Assembly: GCA_017871115.1 (NCBI GenBank)
Contig: JAFCIZ010000006.1
Location: 434,001-498,000 of the forward strand
DNA from: Cunninghamella blakesleeana
Taxonomy: Eukaryota > Mucoromycota > Mucoromycetes > Mucorales > Cunninghamellaceae
Length of the DNA: 64,000 bases
Direction: 5' to 3'
The notes beneath the pieces were generated by a model. It was not told where the DNA came from. It saw only the letters and a list, made by a program, of their open reading frames with translations, and searched no databases. The position numbers and the translations under genes were made by a program. Shown in pieces: positions 44,293 to 56,518 of this stretch (the stretch's first letter is position 1; each line of letters opens with the position of its first letter).

Positions 44293-44386
44293 TTTCTTGT
44301 ACAGAATTGTTTAAATAATAAAAAAATCACTCAAAAAAAAAATATCGTAATGGTTTATTTTTTTTAATGTATAATGATGTTGATTT

Positions 44387-44420
<34 letters not shown>

Positions 44421-44637
44421 GATGTCAAATTATGTTTATTCTCCCCCTGTACCCCTTTTTTTTCTTGTACAGTATTGTTTAAATAATAATAAAAAATTAT
44501 TATAGTTGAGTTTTATTTTCATTTTTGTAATACTAGTTTCTTTAAGATGTCAAATTTTATTTATTTCCCCTTTCCCTCCTTTTTTTTGTACATAATTGTT
44601 TAAATAAAAATGGGAATAATGATAATAGTTTGTTTTA
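44293..44637. repeat. Imperfect tandem repeat between convergent 3' ends
   Basis: The core TTGTACAnnATTGTTTAAATAA occurs near 44298, 44466 and 44587, each preceded by a T-rich block and GGATGTCAAATT/AGATGTCAAATT (second and third copies), unit length about 120-170. The start of a further unit (TTTTATTTTCATTTTTGTAATA-like) continues past 44637 into the last codons of the Myb gene. It lies in the 3' UTRs of both convergent genes; the plus strand of the third copy contains TGTACATA, a Pumilio-type UGUANAUA word. Confidence 0.55.
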
Positions 44638-45717
44638 TTATGATTCATTTTTATTTTCATTTTGTAATAATAATTCTTCTTCTTCCTCTTCAGAGGATGA
44701 AGTTGGTGAAGGTAATAATAATAATGATGATGCTTTAATTTGTTGTTGTTTTTTCTTTCGAGATGTTAAATGGAATCCAAGTGCTTCGTATTTTTCAGGG
44801 AATTTATTCCGAAGTCTGTCTCTTAAATCAACGCCTTTTCTATGTGATAAATTTAATTGAGGATCTTTTGCAATTTTTGACCATGATACGCCATACTAAA
44901 TGAAATAGAAATAAATATGAATTATTTCATGTTATCATTTATTTTTTCCTTTCCTTTGAATTTACCATTTCAATGCCTTTTAATAATGCTTGATCTTCTT
45001 CATCATTGAATAATCGCCTTTCCCTTCTTTTTTTTCTTTGAACAGATATCCTTTGTGAAGTGACAAAATCAAGATAATAGTCGTTTATTCCTTGTTGTGT
45101 GTAAAGATGTTTATATTCTCGTTTTGGACATATCGTACGGAATCTAAAATAGAATAAAAGAAAAAAAATGAAAAAAAAGAGAAGATAGGGAGTGGTTTAT
45201 GAGTTATTTTACAAGTTTTTTTATATATATATATATATATTCATCATTCTTCTTTTAATCTTGTTTCAATAAGATTCTTTTTTTTTTTTTTTTACCTATC
45301 TTTTAAATCGACTGCTGAACGATGATTAAAAGTGAGGGAAGGATCTTTGACTATTTTTTTCCAGTTACCTACGCCATGCTTTTTTATTTTTATTTTTATT
45401 TTTTAAAAAAAAGCAGAAGAAAAAAATGTTTTTTTTTTAAGTATGAGTTTATAATTTTTAACTTATTTTTTTTATTTGTGCTTCAGCCTATTTATTATTA
45501 CTATATTTTGTTTAGTTCCATTCTTTTCTTTTCTTTTCTTTTTCTTTTCTTTTTTTTTTTATGAATATACATTTATATCAGATTTTATTTTGTTTTATCT
45601 TACCATCATACAGCCCAATAATAGGGAGTCAGTCTCTTGTTCAGTCCAACGTTGTCGTTTTTGTTTGTTGGGTATTATTGTATCCTTATTATCCTTATTC
45701 GTATTAGTTGATGTCAT
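44638..45717 (-). CDS. Double telobox-Myb protein (Tay1/Teb1-like telomere-repeat binder)
   Basis: Four exons (45717-45604, 45378-45296, 45143-44966, 44895-44638) join to 210 residues. Two Myb/SANT domains of the telobox class are visible: domain 1 RQRWTEQETDSLLLGCMM, HGVGNWKKIVKDPSLTF, RSAVDLKDRFRTICP; domain 2 RRLFNDEEDQALLKGIEM, YGVSWSKIAKDPQLNL, RKGVDLRDRLRNKFP. VDLKDRFR is the telobox signature that distinguishes double-stranded telomere-repeat binders (TRF, Taz1, Tay1, Teb1) from other Mybs (established knowledge). Tandem telobox domains without a TRFH dimerisation region fit the Tay1 of Yarrowia / Teb1 of fission yeast architecture. Tail: basic Lys/Gln, then Leu-rich and Glu-rich low complexity. 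It could bind telomeres or promoter telobox elements. Confidence 0.85.
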
Positions 45718-46725
45718 AATAAATAAATATCTATTTTGTGGGTTAGGTGTATGTAAATATAAAAAGTGAATAGAATAAATAAAGTAAAATAAAAATAGAA
45801 GGAAGAAAGGAAAAATAAAAAGAAAGAAAGATAAACAAAATAAATATTTTTTTTCGCGGGGGAGTTGCCGTTATATATATATATATATTTATATATGTTT
45901 GACATAATAAAAATATACTAAACTAACAGTTTTAAAAAGGACATAGAGTGGTGATGATATTTTTTCGGTTGTAAAAGTTCTTTAAGAACGCAAGGTTGAG
46001 GTTACACAATTTTTGACTTGAGGTTGATGGCAAAATGTCAAATTTTATTACTTTTAATGGATAGTCATCATCATTTACGTTAATATATCTATATCTATAT
46101 ATACTATGTAATAATAATAATACTAATTAAATGAATAAAATTACTATTAGTATGGCTATCCTTTTTTTTTTTTTTAAAAAAAAAGTATATAAATATATTT
46201 AGTTAATGAAAATATGCATGATTATTTTTGTCAGTTTTATTCTTACTTTAAAGGCTTTTGTTTAACAAATAAATGACCCAAAAAAATAAATAAATAACCT
46301 ATTACACCTAGAATAATAATGGTAATAATAATAATTAAAATGGTAATAATAATTAAAATAAATAGTAAATAAATAAACAGATAGATGTTACGGTTATATA
46401 TATACTATTCCTATAACCTTTTTTTCTATTTATCATTAAAAATATGATTTCAATAAAAAATTGTGTTCTAGTTTTTTTGTTTTCTTTCTCTTTCTATCAA
46501 TATAAAGTAGATATTACTATATTAATAAAAAAATAAAAAAGAAAATTAATATAAAGCAGAATAAATATGGAATATATATATACATGAATACCTTTCATTT
46601 TTTTTTTTTTTTAATGTTTTTTTCCTTTGTACATATTACTGAATTGATGAATACTCACTTTATAAACAGCTGTAAGAATAATTAAATAAACTATTTGTTA
46701 ATGAAAGCTAACACTTTCATTTTCG

Positions 46726-46761
<36 letters not shown>

Positions 46762-47298
46762 CGTATAGAGGATTTCTACATATTTTTATAAGAAATAAAT
46801 ATATCAATCAAAGCAGAACATTAATGAAATAATAATGAAATAGTTGAATAAAATGTATAACAATTATACTATTATTAAAAAAATTATAAGGAGAAAAAGA
46901 AAGAAATGCAAAAAATACGTAGTGAGTTTATTTATTTATTTTAGATCCCGCTATCATTTTTTTTTTCATAGATCAAGAAAAGGAACAATATTTTTTTTTA
47001 TATGATCATGGTAGAAAAAAGATATAAACTATTTAGAACAAAAATTCTACAACTTTTAATATTAATTTTCATTAACCAAAAAAATAAAGAGAAGACAATA
47101 AATTATTTTAGAACAAAAATCAAAAGCTTTGACACTTTTATTTTTTTTTATTATAAAAAACCAATATATGTAACATTTTTGTATAAACTAATTACAATTT
47201 TGATAAAAAAAATAAAGAACTAACACATGGTAAAGAAATAAAGTAATATTATAATAAAAGACAGGTAAAGGTAAAAAGAAAATAAATGATTAAATCAT
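45718..47298. other. Intergenic; possible terminal exon of a small membrane protein
   Basis: AT-rich spacer: promoter of the Myb gene and 3' flank of eEF1A. On the minus strand, 46307-46243 reads like a final exon: a CTAG acceptor, then VIGYLFIFLGHLFVKQKPLK and a stop. Candidate upstream pieces exist near 46465-46400 and 46665 but I cannot assemble a convincing start. The plus strand shows only composition-driven ORFs. Confidence 0.35.
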
Positions 47299-48965
47299 TT
47301 ATTTCTTACCAGCCTTGGCAGCAGCCTTGGTGACCTTACCAGCCTTGTCAACCTTTTCAACAGCCTTGATAACACCAACAGCAACGGTTTGACGCATATC
47401 ACGGACAGCGAAACGACCAAGAGGAGGATATTCAGTATAAGCTTCAACACACATGGGCTTGGAAGGAATCATCTTGACGATAGCAGAGTCACCAGATTTA
47501 ACGAATTTAGGAGCATCTTCGAGCTTCTTACCGGAACGACGATCAATCTTTTCGATTAATTCAGCGAATTTACAGGCAATGTGAGCAGTGTGACAATCCA
47601 AGACAGGAGCGTAACCAGCACCGATTTGACCAGGGTGGTTCAAGACGATAACTTGAGCGGTGAAGGAAGCGGATTCCTTAGCAGGGTCGTTCTTGGAGTC
47701 GGAACAGACGTTACCACGACGGATATCCTTAACGGAAACGTTCTTGACGTTGAAACCAACGTTGTCACCGGGAACACCTTGTTCTAATTGTTCGTGATGC
47801 ATTTCAACGGACTTAACTTCAGTGGTGACGTTAGCAGGGGCGAAGGTAACAACCATACCAGCTTTGATGACACCAGTTTCAACACGACCTACAGGGACGG
47901 TACCAATACCACCAATCTTGTAAACATCTTGTAAAGGAAGACGTAAAGGCTTGTCGGAAGGACGGGTAGGAGGTTCAATAGCATCAATAGCTTCTAAGAG
48001 AGTTTTACCCTTGTAAGAACCAGTCTTGGTTTCCTTGGTCCATCCCTTGAACCAATCCATGTTCTTGGATTCTTCCAACATGTTATCACCGTGCCAGCCA
48101 GAAATGGGGACGAAAGGAACGGAGGCAGGGTTGAAACCGATCTTCTTGATGAAACCGGAAACTTCCTTGACGATTTCCTTGTAACGAGCTTCAGACCATT
48201 TGGTGGAGTCCATCTTGTTGATAGCAACAATTAATTGACGTACACCAAGGGTGAAAGCTAATAAAGCGTGTTCACGGGTTTGACCATCCTTGGAGATACC
48301 AGCCTAATGATTACATAAAAAAAAAGAGGAAATAAGTTCAACGAATTCATTAAAATAAATAATGAATAATTCTATTTATTAAAATACTTACTTCGAATTC
48401 ACCAGTACCAGCAGCAATGATAAGAATACCACAATCAGCTTGGGAAGTACCAGTAATCATGTTCTTGATGAAATCACGATGACCGGGAGCATCAATAACA
48501 GTAACATGGTATTTAGGAGTTTCGAATTTCCATAAAGCAATATCAATAGTGATACCACGTTCACGTTCGGCCTTAAGTTTATCTAATACCCAAGCGTATT
48601 TGAAAGAACCTTTACCTAATTCGGCAGCTTCTTTTTCCTATAGAATAGTAATAATAGTAAAAAAAAAAAACATTTAGTACAAGTATACACGTCATTTTTA
48701 TTATTTTTATTTTTTTAAAAAATACTTACGAATTTTTCAATGGTACGCTTGTCAATACCACCACACTTGTAAATCAAGTGACCGGTAGTGGTAGATTTAC
48801 CCTAAAGAATATAAAACAAAAGTTATTATGATTAGTACAAGTTTGTTAGGTTATTAGAATTTTACTTGTTTTTGTTTTGTTTATAAAAAAATAAATAAAT
48901 AAAAGACTTACAGAATCGACGTGACCAATGACGACAACGTTAACGTGAGTCTTTTCTTTACCCAT
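47299..48965 (-). CDS. TEF1: Translation elongation factor eEF1A
   Basis: GTPase delivering aminoacyl-tRNA to the ribosome. Exons 48965-48912, 48801-48730, 48637-48392 and 48303-47299 give 458 residues, the family length. N terminus [20 protein letters not shown] carries the P-loop (split by intron 1); further: [40 protein letters not shown] and [16 protein letters not shown] (the NKMD motif falls in exon 4), then domains 2 and 3 ([55 protein letters not shown]). Codon use is strongly biased to C-ending codons with little AT pressure, which marks very high expression. Start chosen at the canonical MGKEK. Confidence 0.98.
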
Positions 48966-49812
48966 GACTAAATAAATACATAATAAAAGAAGAATAAATA
49001 ATAAAGATAAGTTTTATATTCATTTCAATTTAAACACAAAATAACATGTACAATGAACAGTAAAAATTTACCTGTAAGATTAGTTAGTTAAAAAAGAGGA
49101 AGGAAAAAGGAAAAGAGGAAAAAGAAAAAAATTTTTTCTTTTAAAAATTTTTTTTGAGTTATAAAAAATTTACACCAAGCCACTTAACGGAGATTGAATA
49201 AAGTAACGATATTTCACATCATTGGTTGATTGTACAGGTTTTTTTTTTTTTTTGTAACTATAAAAAAAGTAACTCTACGTAACAGAAAGGAATAATTTAT
49301 TTCTTTAATAAGATTCTCTTTTAAAAAACAAGAAATATACCCTTTTTATCTATTTCATTTTTTTTTTTTTTTATGAATGATTCATATAAATCATATATAT
49401 ATATATATATAATATAGAAAATTCACATTTTCTTGATCAAAAAAAAGGATATGGTACTATATAATTATCCTTTTTGAGAAAAAAAGAAGGTTCGTTGATT
49501 TTTTTTAATGTATACGAAAATAGATAAATAAATAAATAAACTGTTATTTATATATAAATAAACAATCATGTAAAGAAGTCCAATAAATAAATCAATATAT
49601 ATAGTTATGATATATGTGTATAACATATACACAAGACATTTAAAATATATAAAAAAAAATTCATTTTTTTTTATTGACTAATAAAGAAACAATAAACTAT
49701 TTAATAAAAGATTAGTTACTTTTTTTTTTTTTTAAAAAAAAATGATCGTCTAATTTATTATCTATATATGATTGTATATAATATAGTACATAGTATTATT
49801 TCTTGATTTTTT
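48966..49812. promoter_or_regulatory. eEF1A promoter/5' UTR and 3' flank of the UbiB kinase gene
   Basis: 847 bases. Just upstream of the eEF1A ATG, a minus-strand AG at 49072-49073 (TTACAG preceded by AT-rich sequence) suggests a non-coding leader exon or a 5' UTR pyrimidine tract (49080-49150 is T/C-rich on the minus strand), as common in fungal TEF promoters. The remainder is AT repeats. Confidence 0.4.
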
Positions 49813-52015
49813 TTATGCATCAAACATTTTTTCGTCGATTTCAATTCCATATTGCAAATACATCTATGTATTAATAAATAAATAAATAAATAAATAAATA
49901 AAATAGGCACAAAAGTAGAGCAAGTAAATAAGTGATGATCACTTTTCTTTTCTCTTTCACACACTCTTTTTTTTTTATATATGCTATATATATTACCTGT
50001 TCTTTCATTCTTTCATCTACTAAATCTTCAAATCCAAGTGATGCTTTTCCCAATAATTTTTTATTAATAGCTTGTCTAAATTGAATCATCCAAAAACTGA
50101 TACTCATCACAATAAGTGTCATATTAAAAATCAATCTTCTTAAATTGGATTGAATATGATATCTTAGCCATTGTCCTTTACTTTCAAATACACGTTTTTG
50201 ATCATCATCTATACCACGTACTGCCCATTTTGCCATAATATTAATTCGATTCACTGGTGAGCCAACTAATTTATTATTACCACGTACAATTTCCATATTT
50301 CTTGATAAAAAAATTAATTCACGAGGAAACTGTTCTTGATTTTCTAAAAAGTTTTTTAACCTCTCTTTCATATCAGTCTGATATTGATAAACATCATGTA
50401 AACTGGTTTGTTGTATATGAACTGCTTTATCTGGTACGAATGGTTTTTGTAGAGTAATTGATGCAAACATGTCTACATCATGGATTCCCTAATTTTTTTT
50501 TAAAAAAAATAACAAAAAATGATCAAGTGAATAAAAAATAGATAAAATCACAATTTATATCGCGATTCTTTTTTTTTTTTTTTTACCCATTCACTACAAA
50601 CTTCAGATAAGGTTTTTAAATCTAACATAAAAATAGCTTGCCATAATTTACAGTATTGTAACCTAAACCTATTTTTATAAAAAGGAAAAAAAAATCAAAT
50701 GAATCTACTAACTCATTCATTTTCGTTTATAAGTATTTATTTATAAATAATCATTATCTTACTGTGCTGATTCTTTAACATAAAGTCCATGGTCAATTAA
50801 TACTACTTGTACTTTTTTTTTATCAACAGGATTACTTCTGACCAAAACATTGCCAGCATGTGGGTCACCTGTATTTAAAATAAAATGAATAAAATGCATA
50901 AAATATAAAATGAAAATTAATAAAATATGCCTCTACGCATTGGTTTTATATTTTCTTTTTAGAACAAATTATAATTTTCTTTTTTTCTTTTTCCTTTTTA
51001 CCATGTACAAATCCACTAATGAATATTTGACTTGCAAATGCATCAATAGCTATTTTCATTGCTTCTTTATAATCTAATCCAAGTGATTCTATTTTATCTA
51101 TGTCCGTTAATTTGACACCATCTACCCATTCACAAACCAAAACCCTTTCTGAACTAAATTCTGGGTATATTTTAGGTATATGAACTTGATTTTTCAACCG
51201 AGATAATTGTGATAAATTTTGCATTGCCATTTCACCGTTTCTATTTTTTTTTAGATGAATGTAAACATATACGGTCAATATCTCTCTCTCTATATATATA
51301 TGTATATATATATGTATGTATAACCTTTTCTTTTTTATTTTATTTTAATTTTTTACCTTGCCTCATTTTCAAAATCTACCTCTTCTCTTATATGTCTTTC
51401 AATATATCCAGCAGCAAACGTCAAAGGCAATTCAAATACATATTCATATAAGTGTAATAGCATTCGAAAAGCTCTTAAATCCCATTCCATTTGTTTTCTT
51501 ACAGCAGGTTTTTGGACTTTCACGGCAACAATTTCTCCAGAAGGTAAAGTAGCTTTATGAACTTGAGCAATGGAAGCCGAAGCAACAGGTTGGGGATCAA
51601 AGTTTAAAAAGATATCTTGAGGTAAAACACCAAATTCTTCTAAAAAAACTTGTTGGATAGATTGTTCAGAGACTGCAGGTGCATCGTCTAGTAGCCTTTT
51701 CGCACGTCGTTGGTAAGCAGCAGGTAAAACAGCGGACTGTGTGGCAATCACTTGGCCCATCTTGATATAAAGCCCTCCATTCTTTTCAAAGACATCAAAT
51801 ATGCGATTGGCTACTCGTTCATGAAGGGCTCCTAAATTGGCTTTATCCCCTCCATATAATTTATAATCAACAGCCAGGGCTATTCCATTATAAAATGTAC
51901 GTGTGTTTCTTTGTATTAATTTGGCTTCGGTGTTATTGTCATATGTATAGATGCCGCCCATTCCGAGACTACTTAATGTAATCCATTTTAAAGATGTGGG
52001 TAGTCGTCTGAACAT
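49813..52015 (-). CDS. Mitochondrial UbiB/ABC1 kinase-like protein (ADCK1 / yeast Mcp2-Cqd type)
   Basis: Atypical kinase of the mitochondrial inner membrane implicated in lipid and coenzyme Q distribution. Six exons (52015-51357, 51240-51002, 50868-50763, 50668-50587, 50488-49997, 49863-49813) encode 542 residues. Features in order: N-terminal hydrophobic segment (SLKWITLSSLGMGGIYTY); family KxGQ motif in GGLYIKMGQVIATQ; Ala-rich loop PVASASIAQVHKA replacing the glycine loop; VAVKVQKPAV with the Lys; EEVDFENEA; HGDPHAGNVLV catalytic loop; LIDHGLY, where His replaces the Phe of DFG as in ADCK1; a second hydrophobic stretch near the C terminus (LIFNMTLIVMSISFWMIQF). All UbiB hallmarks are intact. 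ADCK1 versus ADCK5 grouping rests on DHGLY and length. Confidence 0.9.
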
Positions 52016-52808
52016 ACCACTTTATTTATTTTATTTTATTTTAATAAAGAAAAAAGAGTAAACTAAAAAATATATCAGTTTTTTTTAATAAATAAATAAA
52101 TAAATAGAAGAAAGGTGAATAAAAAACCAGCTTCGCAAAATATTCAACTATTTTTTAAATCTAGAGTTGATTCTCCGCACTAATAGGCATAATTTTTTTT
52201 AGCGAATTCGATTTATTTTTAAAACTAGTGGATAATAAATGAAAAAAAAAAATATGTAGAGCAGTTATATCTGGAGGTTTTACCAGTAAAACACTTATAA
52301 AACTATAGTATATATACGTACATAAATATAAACATCTATTTCTGACCTCTTTTTCTGATTTAATACTTTTTTTTGGTATCATTATACACATATTACTTGT
52401 ATTCTTTAAACCCATAAATGGAAATTCTCACTTTATGTGCTAATGTATATATTTTTGTTTTAAAGGGCTATTTGTAGTAGCCTTTTTTTTTTTTTTAAAA
52501 AAAAATAATGTAATATATTGTACATTTTTTTTAATTTAAACCATCTGTTTTTATTTTATATGTATATATATGAACGTAAAAAAAGTTTACTAGATTTAAA
52601 AAATATGATTATGCTTAGAGTTTTATTTAGCGCGAATTTTTTTTCCCGCTGCTCTTGAAAAAATATTTAATCTCCCATTTCTTTCTTTTCTTTTCTTTTT
52701 CTTTCCCCACTCTTTCTTATCATAGCTTTTTGTTATTGCTGTTGTTATAGTTGTACTTATTTATTTATTACTTATTTGTACTTATAAATATAAACGAATA
52801 GAAGAAAA
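52016..52808. promoter_or_regulatory. Divergent promoter, UbiB kinase / adenylate-kinase-like gene
   Basis: 793 bases between divergent starts. Contains TTAGCGCGAA at 52627-52636, one of the few CGCG words outside the histone region, and a pyrimidine-rich tract (52670-52715) before the adenylate-kinase-like gene. No other elements recognised. Confidence 0.45.
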
Positions 52809-55036
52809 ATGGCGTTTCGATTAAGTCAATATATATTACGAAGAACTATAGCAACTCATTTATCTATTTCATCTAAAAGAAGATTAGTATTACCTCATTC
52901 CTATAGAACTTATACAATACAGACTCCTACTCGATATGCACAGGCCGAAGTATCTCGTAATATAATAAGTGTTTTTTTTTATATATGAATATATTATTTC
53001 ATATGATATTTTTTCTTTTAAAAAAAGTTGACTAAATAGTATGTATATCTATATTCTAGGATCTCCGGCTTCAAGAAGTACATCTGACCATCATGATTCA
53101 AGGTATATAATATTACAATAATGAAGTAAATATAGGATATAGATAAGATAAAAGAAAAAAAAATAAATACTCAAATTAATAATAATAATAATAATGCATA
53201 TACATACTATCATTATTATTTTTAATACTATGTATATATTGTAAATAGAGCTACTGAAATAAAAGACGCAAAATTAATTTTTAACCAAGCTTGGAAAAAT
53301 ATTGAAGACTATTATGGTAGAGAAAATATTCATTTACCTCGTGAATTTATTTTCTTAATGGGTGCTCCTGGGTAAGTAGTAATAGTAATGAACATGATAG
53401 TAATAGCAATAAAATACAAAGAATAAAGGATCAATACTTTTAAACTTGTTACTGAATGATCTCCCCCCCTTTTTTTTAATATTAATTAATAGATCTGGAA
53501 AAGGAACTCATACACCATCTATTTTACGATCACGTGGAATCACCAATACACCTATTTCTATATCAGATTTATTACAGACACCTGAATGTAAAGAATTGAT
53601 TAACCAAGGTCAAATGATTTCAGATAGATATGTTGTAGAACTAATGCTTCATGCTATGTTAAAAGGGGATCCTTCCGTTGGGGTGCTTATTGATGGCTTT
53701 CCACGTACTGATGTTCAAGTAGAAGCATTAAAAATGTTGCATGATAAAATGATTGAACTTCGAAGGCAATTTTGGGATACTGAATTTCGAGATCAGTTTC
53801 CGTAAGTTTTCAAAAATAAAAAAAATAAAAAAAAGTAAAAAAAACAAATAATAAAAAAAATAAAATAATTAAATAAGATATACATATATACATATATATT
53901 AAAAATAGACGACCCGTTTTTCGTATATGTGTTCTATATGTGGATGAAGAAATATCAGTTCAAAGACAGTTAGCTCGTGGTAGAAAAATACGTGAACATA
54001 ATTTAGAAGTTAAAAAAACAGGTCAAGGTGTTTTATGGGAAGAAAGAGTAACAGATAATAATGAAACTGTAAGTTTTTATATATATATATATATATATAT
54101 AGGTTAGTTAAAAAGGTATATTGATATATATATCATTTTCATTCTTTTTATTTCATTTTAAATATAGTTAATAAGAGAAAGATATTCCATCTTCAAGGCT
54201 CATTATGGTTCACTCCTTAAATTATCAAAGATGTTCCCTTTCCGTAAGTTGATCATATTTGTAACCTTATTCATTGGCTGTTGTATATATGTTTTAAATT
54301 GTTTAACCTTTCTTACTTTTCTCCTTTTTTTTCATATAGATTTAATTAATGCAACTGGAACAATTAAAGAAGTGATGCAAATTATATTAAAAGAATTCGA
54401 ATATCAATCATCATTGGAATTGGATAGTGAAACATTTGATACTCTTGCCCATATTCCCGTAGCTAGTCAAATTGGTATTCATGCTAGACAAGATTTAATT
54501 AGTCGTTTGGAACATTATCAAGAAACAGAACCTAATATGTTACATGACGTTATTCGTTTTATTGATTCTGAAATAATACCTTTAGTAAATAGACATTCTA
54601 TCAGTGGACACGCTAATTTTAGAAGGTAATAAATATAAGCAAATAGATGAGGATGATATATAAATAAAATAATAACAATAGTAAGGAAATGGTAATTCAT
54701 GTGAAATTTTAATTTTTATTATTATTGCTATTTATAGTGAAGATGAACGGTTGTCAAATAATCATTTTGTTGATATGGTTATGGATGTTTTATCAGAACG
54801 TGGTTATCATGTATATTTTGATAGAAGGGTACATGATGTACCTAAGCGTTTTGACTTGAAGACTGGAATGATCGAGCTAGAAACGTAAGCATAGTTTTTT
54901 ATTTTTTTATTGCTACTTTTTTTATCTTACTGATCTAATACTTTTTCATATTTATATATATAGGCATTATACATACGTATTAAATATAGATTTTCCAAAA
55001 CATTATATTCGACCACTTGAACAAAAGTTTAATTAA
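52809..55036 (+). CDS. Adenylate-kinase-like nucleoside-monophosphate kinase with C-terminal extension, likely mitochondrial
   Basis: Nine exons (52809-52956, 53060-53102, 53249-53371, 53493-53801, 53909-54068, 54168-54243, 54340-54625, 54738-54884, 54964-55036) encode 454 residues, nearly double a normal adenylate kinase. The first ~45 residues are Arg/Ser/Leu/Tyr-rich with almost no acidic residues (MAFRLSQYILRRTIATHLSI), a good mitochondrial presequence. Kinase core: P-loop GAPGSGKGTH split by intron 3, LIDGFPRTDVQ (adenylate kinase signature), RPVFRICVLYVDEE and RQLARGRKIREHN in the LID/R-loop region. After HLINATGTIKEVMQII comes a ~190-residue extension (FEYQSSLELDSETFDTLAHI; LIDF-type beta pattern in YVLNIDFPKHYIRPL) resembling plant and fungal extended organellar adenylate kinase-like proteins. 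A decayed inverted copy of exon 7 lies 1.9 kb downstream. Confidence 0.85.
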
Positions 55037-55170
55037 AGTCAATAAGATGCTTTATAAGAATATAACGTTTTTTTTTATAAAATTATTTATTAGAGTAGAT
55101 AAAATAAAGTAAAATTATGCTGATTTATTGGGTACATAGCAATATAAAGTAAACCATCATTTTAATAAGT

Positions 55171-56156
55171 CTATTCAAATAGTGTTTTATTTTCATTTTT
55201 CCAGTTGATCCATATTTTTTTAAGTTCATCTTTCAATTTTTGGTCTCCAAATATATAATCAATGGATTTGAAAGAAGCTTCATATAATTGCTCTCGTGAT
55301 AAGTTAAACGTTTTTGCAGCTATATAGTATTCATTTGAAAGCTCAGAGAAAAATACACCTTTATCATCCGTCTAAATAAATAAAATAAATAAAACGAAAA
55401 TTAACTTTATGAATATTGTATTTTTTTAACATATATGTATATATGTATATATATATACATATAAAAATGAAAATAAAAATAAACTTACACATAAAATAAA
55501 AGGATGGTTTTCTTCTAATAAATTCTTAACATGATGATCTTCAAAAGTAGCCACTGTTTTTGATAAAACATTGGATGTCATACATATTTCTACAGGAATA
55601 TTATTACCAAAGACTACTTTACGAGAAAAGTCATCTAAAAGAGTTGCATGGCCAAGGCGATTAGGTAAAATAGATAATAAATCGGGAGCTTCAGGAATAT
55701 TTTCTTCCACTTCATTAAAATGTAAAGTAATTAAAAATCCATGTTGCTGAGCACGTACAAAAGCGGGTTTTAATGCGTTAAAAGATCCTTTTTTAACGTC
55801 TCCACATAAATCAACCCCAACAATAATTTGACCACTACTCTCTTGATAGTGTTGGTATTGAATAGCTAAATCTACTGTTTCTTGTGCTTCTTCCAATGTA
55901 TTTCTTCGATCAATAGCAAGTATTAATTTGACAATGATACCTTCTTCTTTTTTATTTACCTTTTGAATGGCATCCAATACCGCAGCAACATAGGATGATT
56001 TAGTCATACCTTTATTTGGGTTCGCTCTTGGTGTAGTTCTTAACTCTAGATATTTAATCCCATCCTTTGCAAATTCTTCAATTACTCTTTGAGTAGCTAA
56101 TTGAACAGAAGCTTCGTCATCTGTTAATTGATAAATAAATTTGAATAAGGGAAAGA

Positions 56157-56191
<35 letters not shown>

Positions 56192-56418
56192 AATAATAAT
56201 AATAATAAAGCGCGATGCATATATAAACTTTTTTTTATTAATAAAACTTACTCGTCAATACTATCGAGCGAATCAGGGATTTGAAAAGCTGCTAGTTCAG
56301 GATTCATATCTTTTTTTAAAGCAACCAATTCACGCATAGTTGATACACTAAGCGAGCCATTTATATGAGCATGGGCTTCAATTTTAGGTAAACTAACACA
56401 AAAGTCAGTCAAAGACAT
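55171..56418 (-). CDS. ADAL-type deaminase (N6-methyl-AMP deaminase / adenosine deaminase-like)
   Basis: Zn-dependent amidohydrolase that deaminates N6-methyl-AMP to IMP in the ADAL/MAPDA group (family knowledge). Exons 56418-56252, 56158-55489 and 55371-55171 give 345 residues, family length. Metal and active-site motifs: LPKIEAHAHINGSLS (HxH), TTPRANPNKGMTKSSY, VGVDLCGD, ITLHFNE (His/Glu site), LGHATLL (the GH site), ICMTSNV and TDDKGVF (Asp-Asp, split by intron 2). The HFNE and GHAT versions fit ADAL rather than classical adenosine deaminase (HAGE). It is convergent with the adenylate-kinase-like gene (134-base gap), another AMP-handling enzyme; shared regulation is not implied. Confidence 0.9.
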
Positions 56419-56518
56419 TTTTATATTTTTAAAGAGAAAGAGGTGGAAATTTTCTTCCCCTTTTTATTTCTAGAGCTGGTATTTTTAAGAAATAAAATTA
56501 AAAGACAGATTTTTTTCC

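Noticed and set aside
46920..47223. Plus-strand ORF starting MIMVEKRYKLFRTK, and a possible upstream micro-exon MQKIR
   Set aside because: The only candidate intron would be about 23 bases, too short to splice, and the rest is AT-composition protein.
47994..48230. Second-frame minus-strand ORF within eEF1A (Arg/Ser/Pro-rich)
   Set aside because: Out-of-frame shadow of a strongly codon-biased gene.
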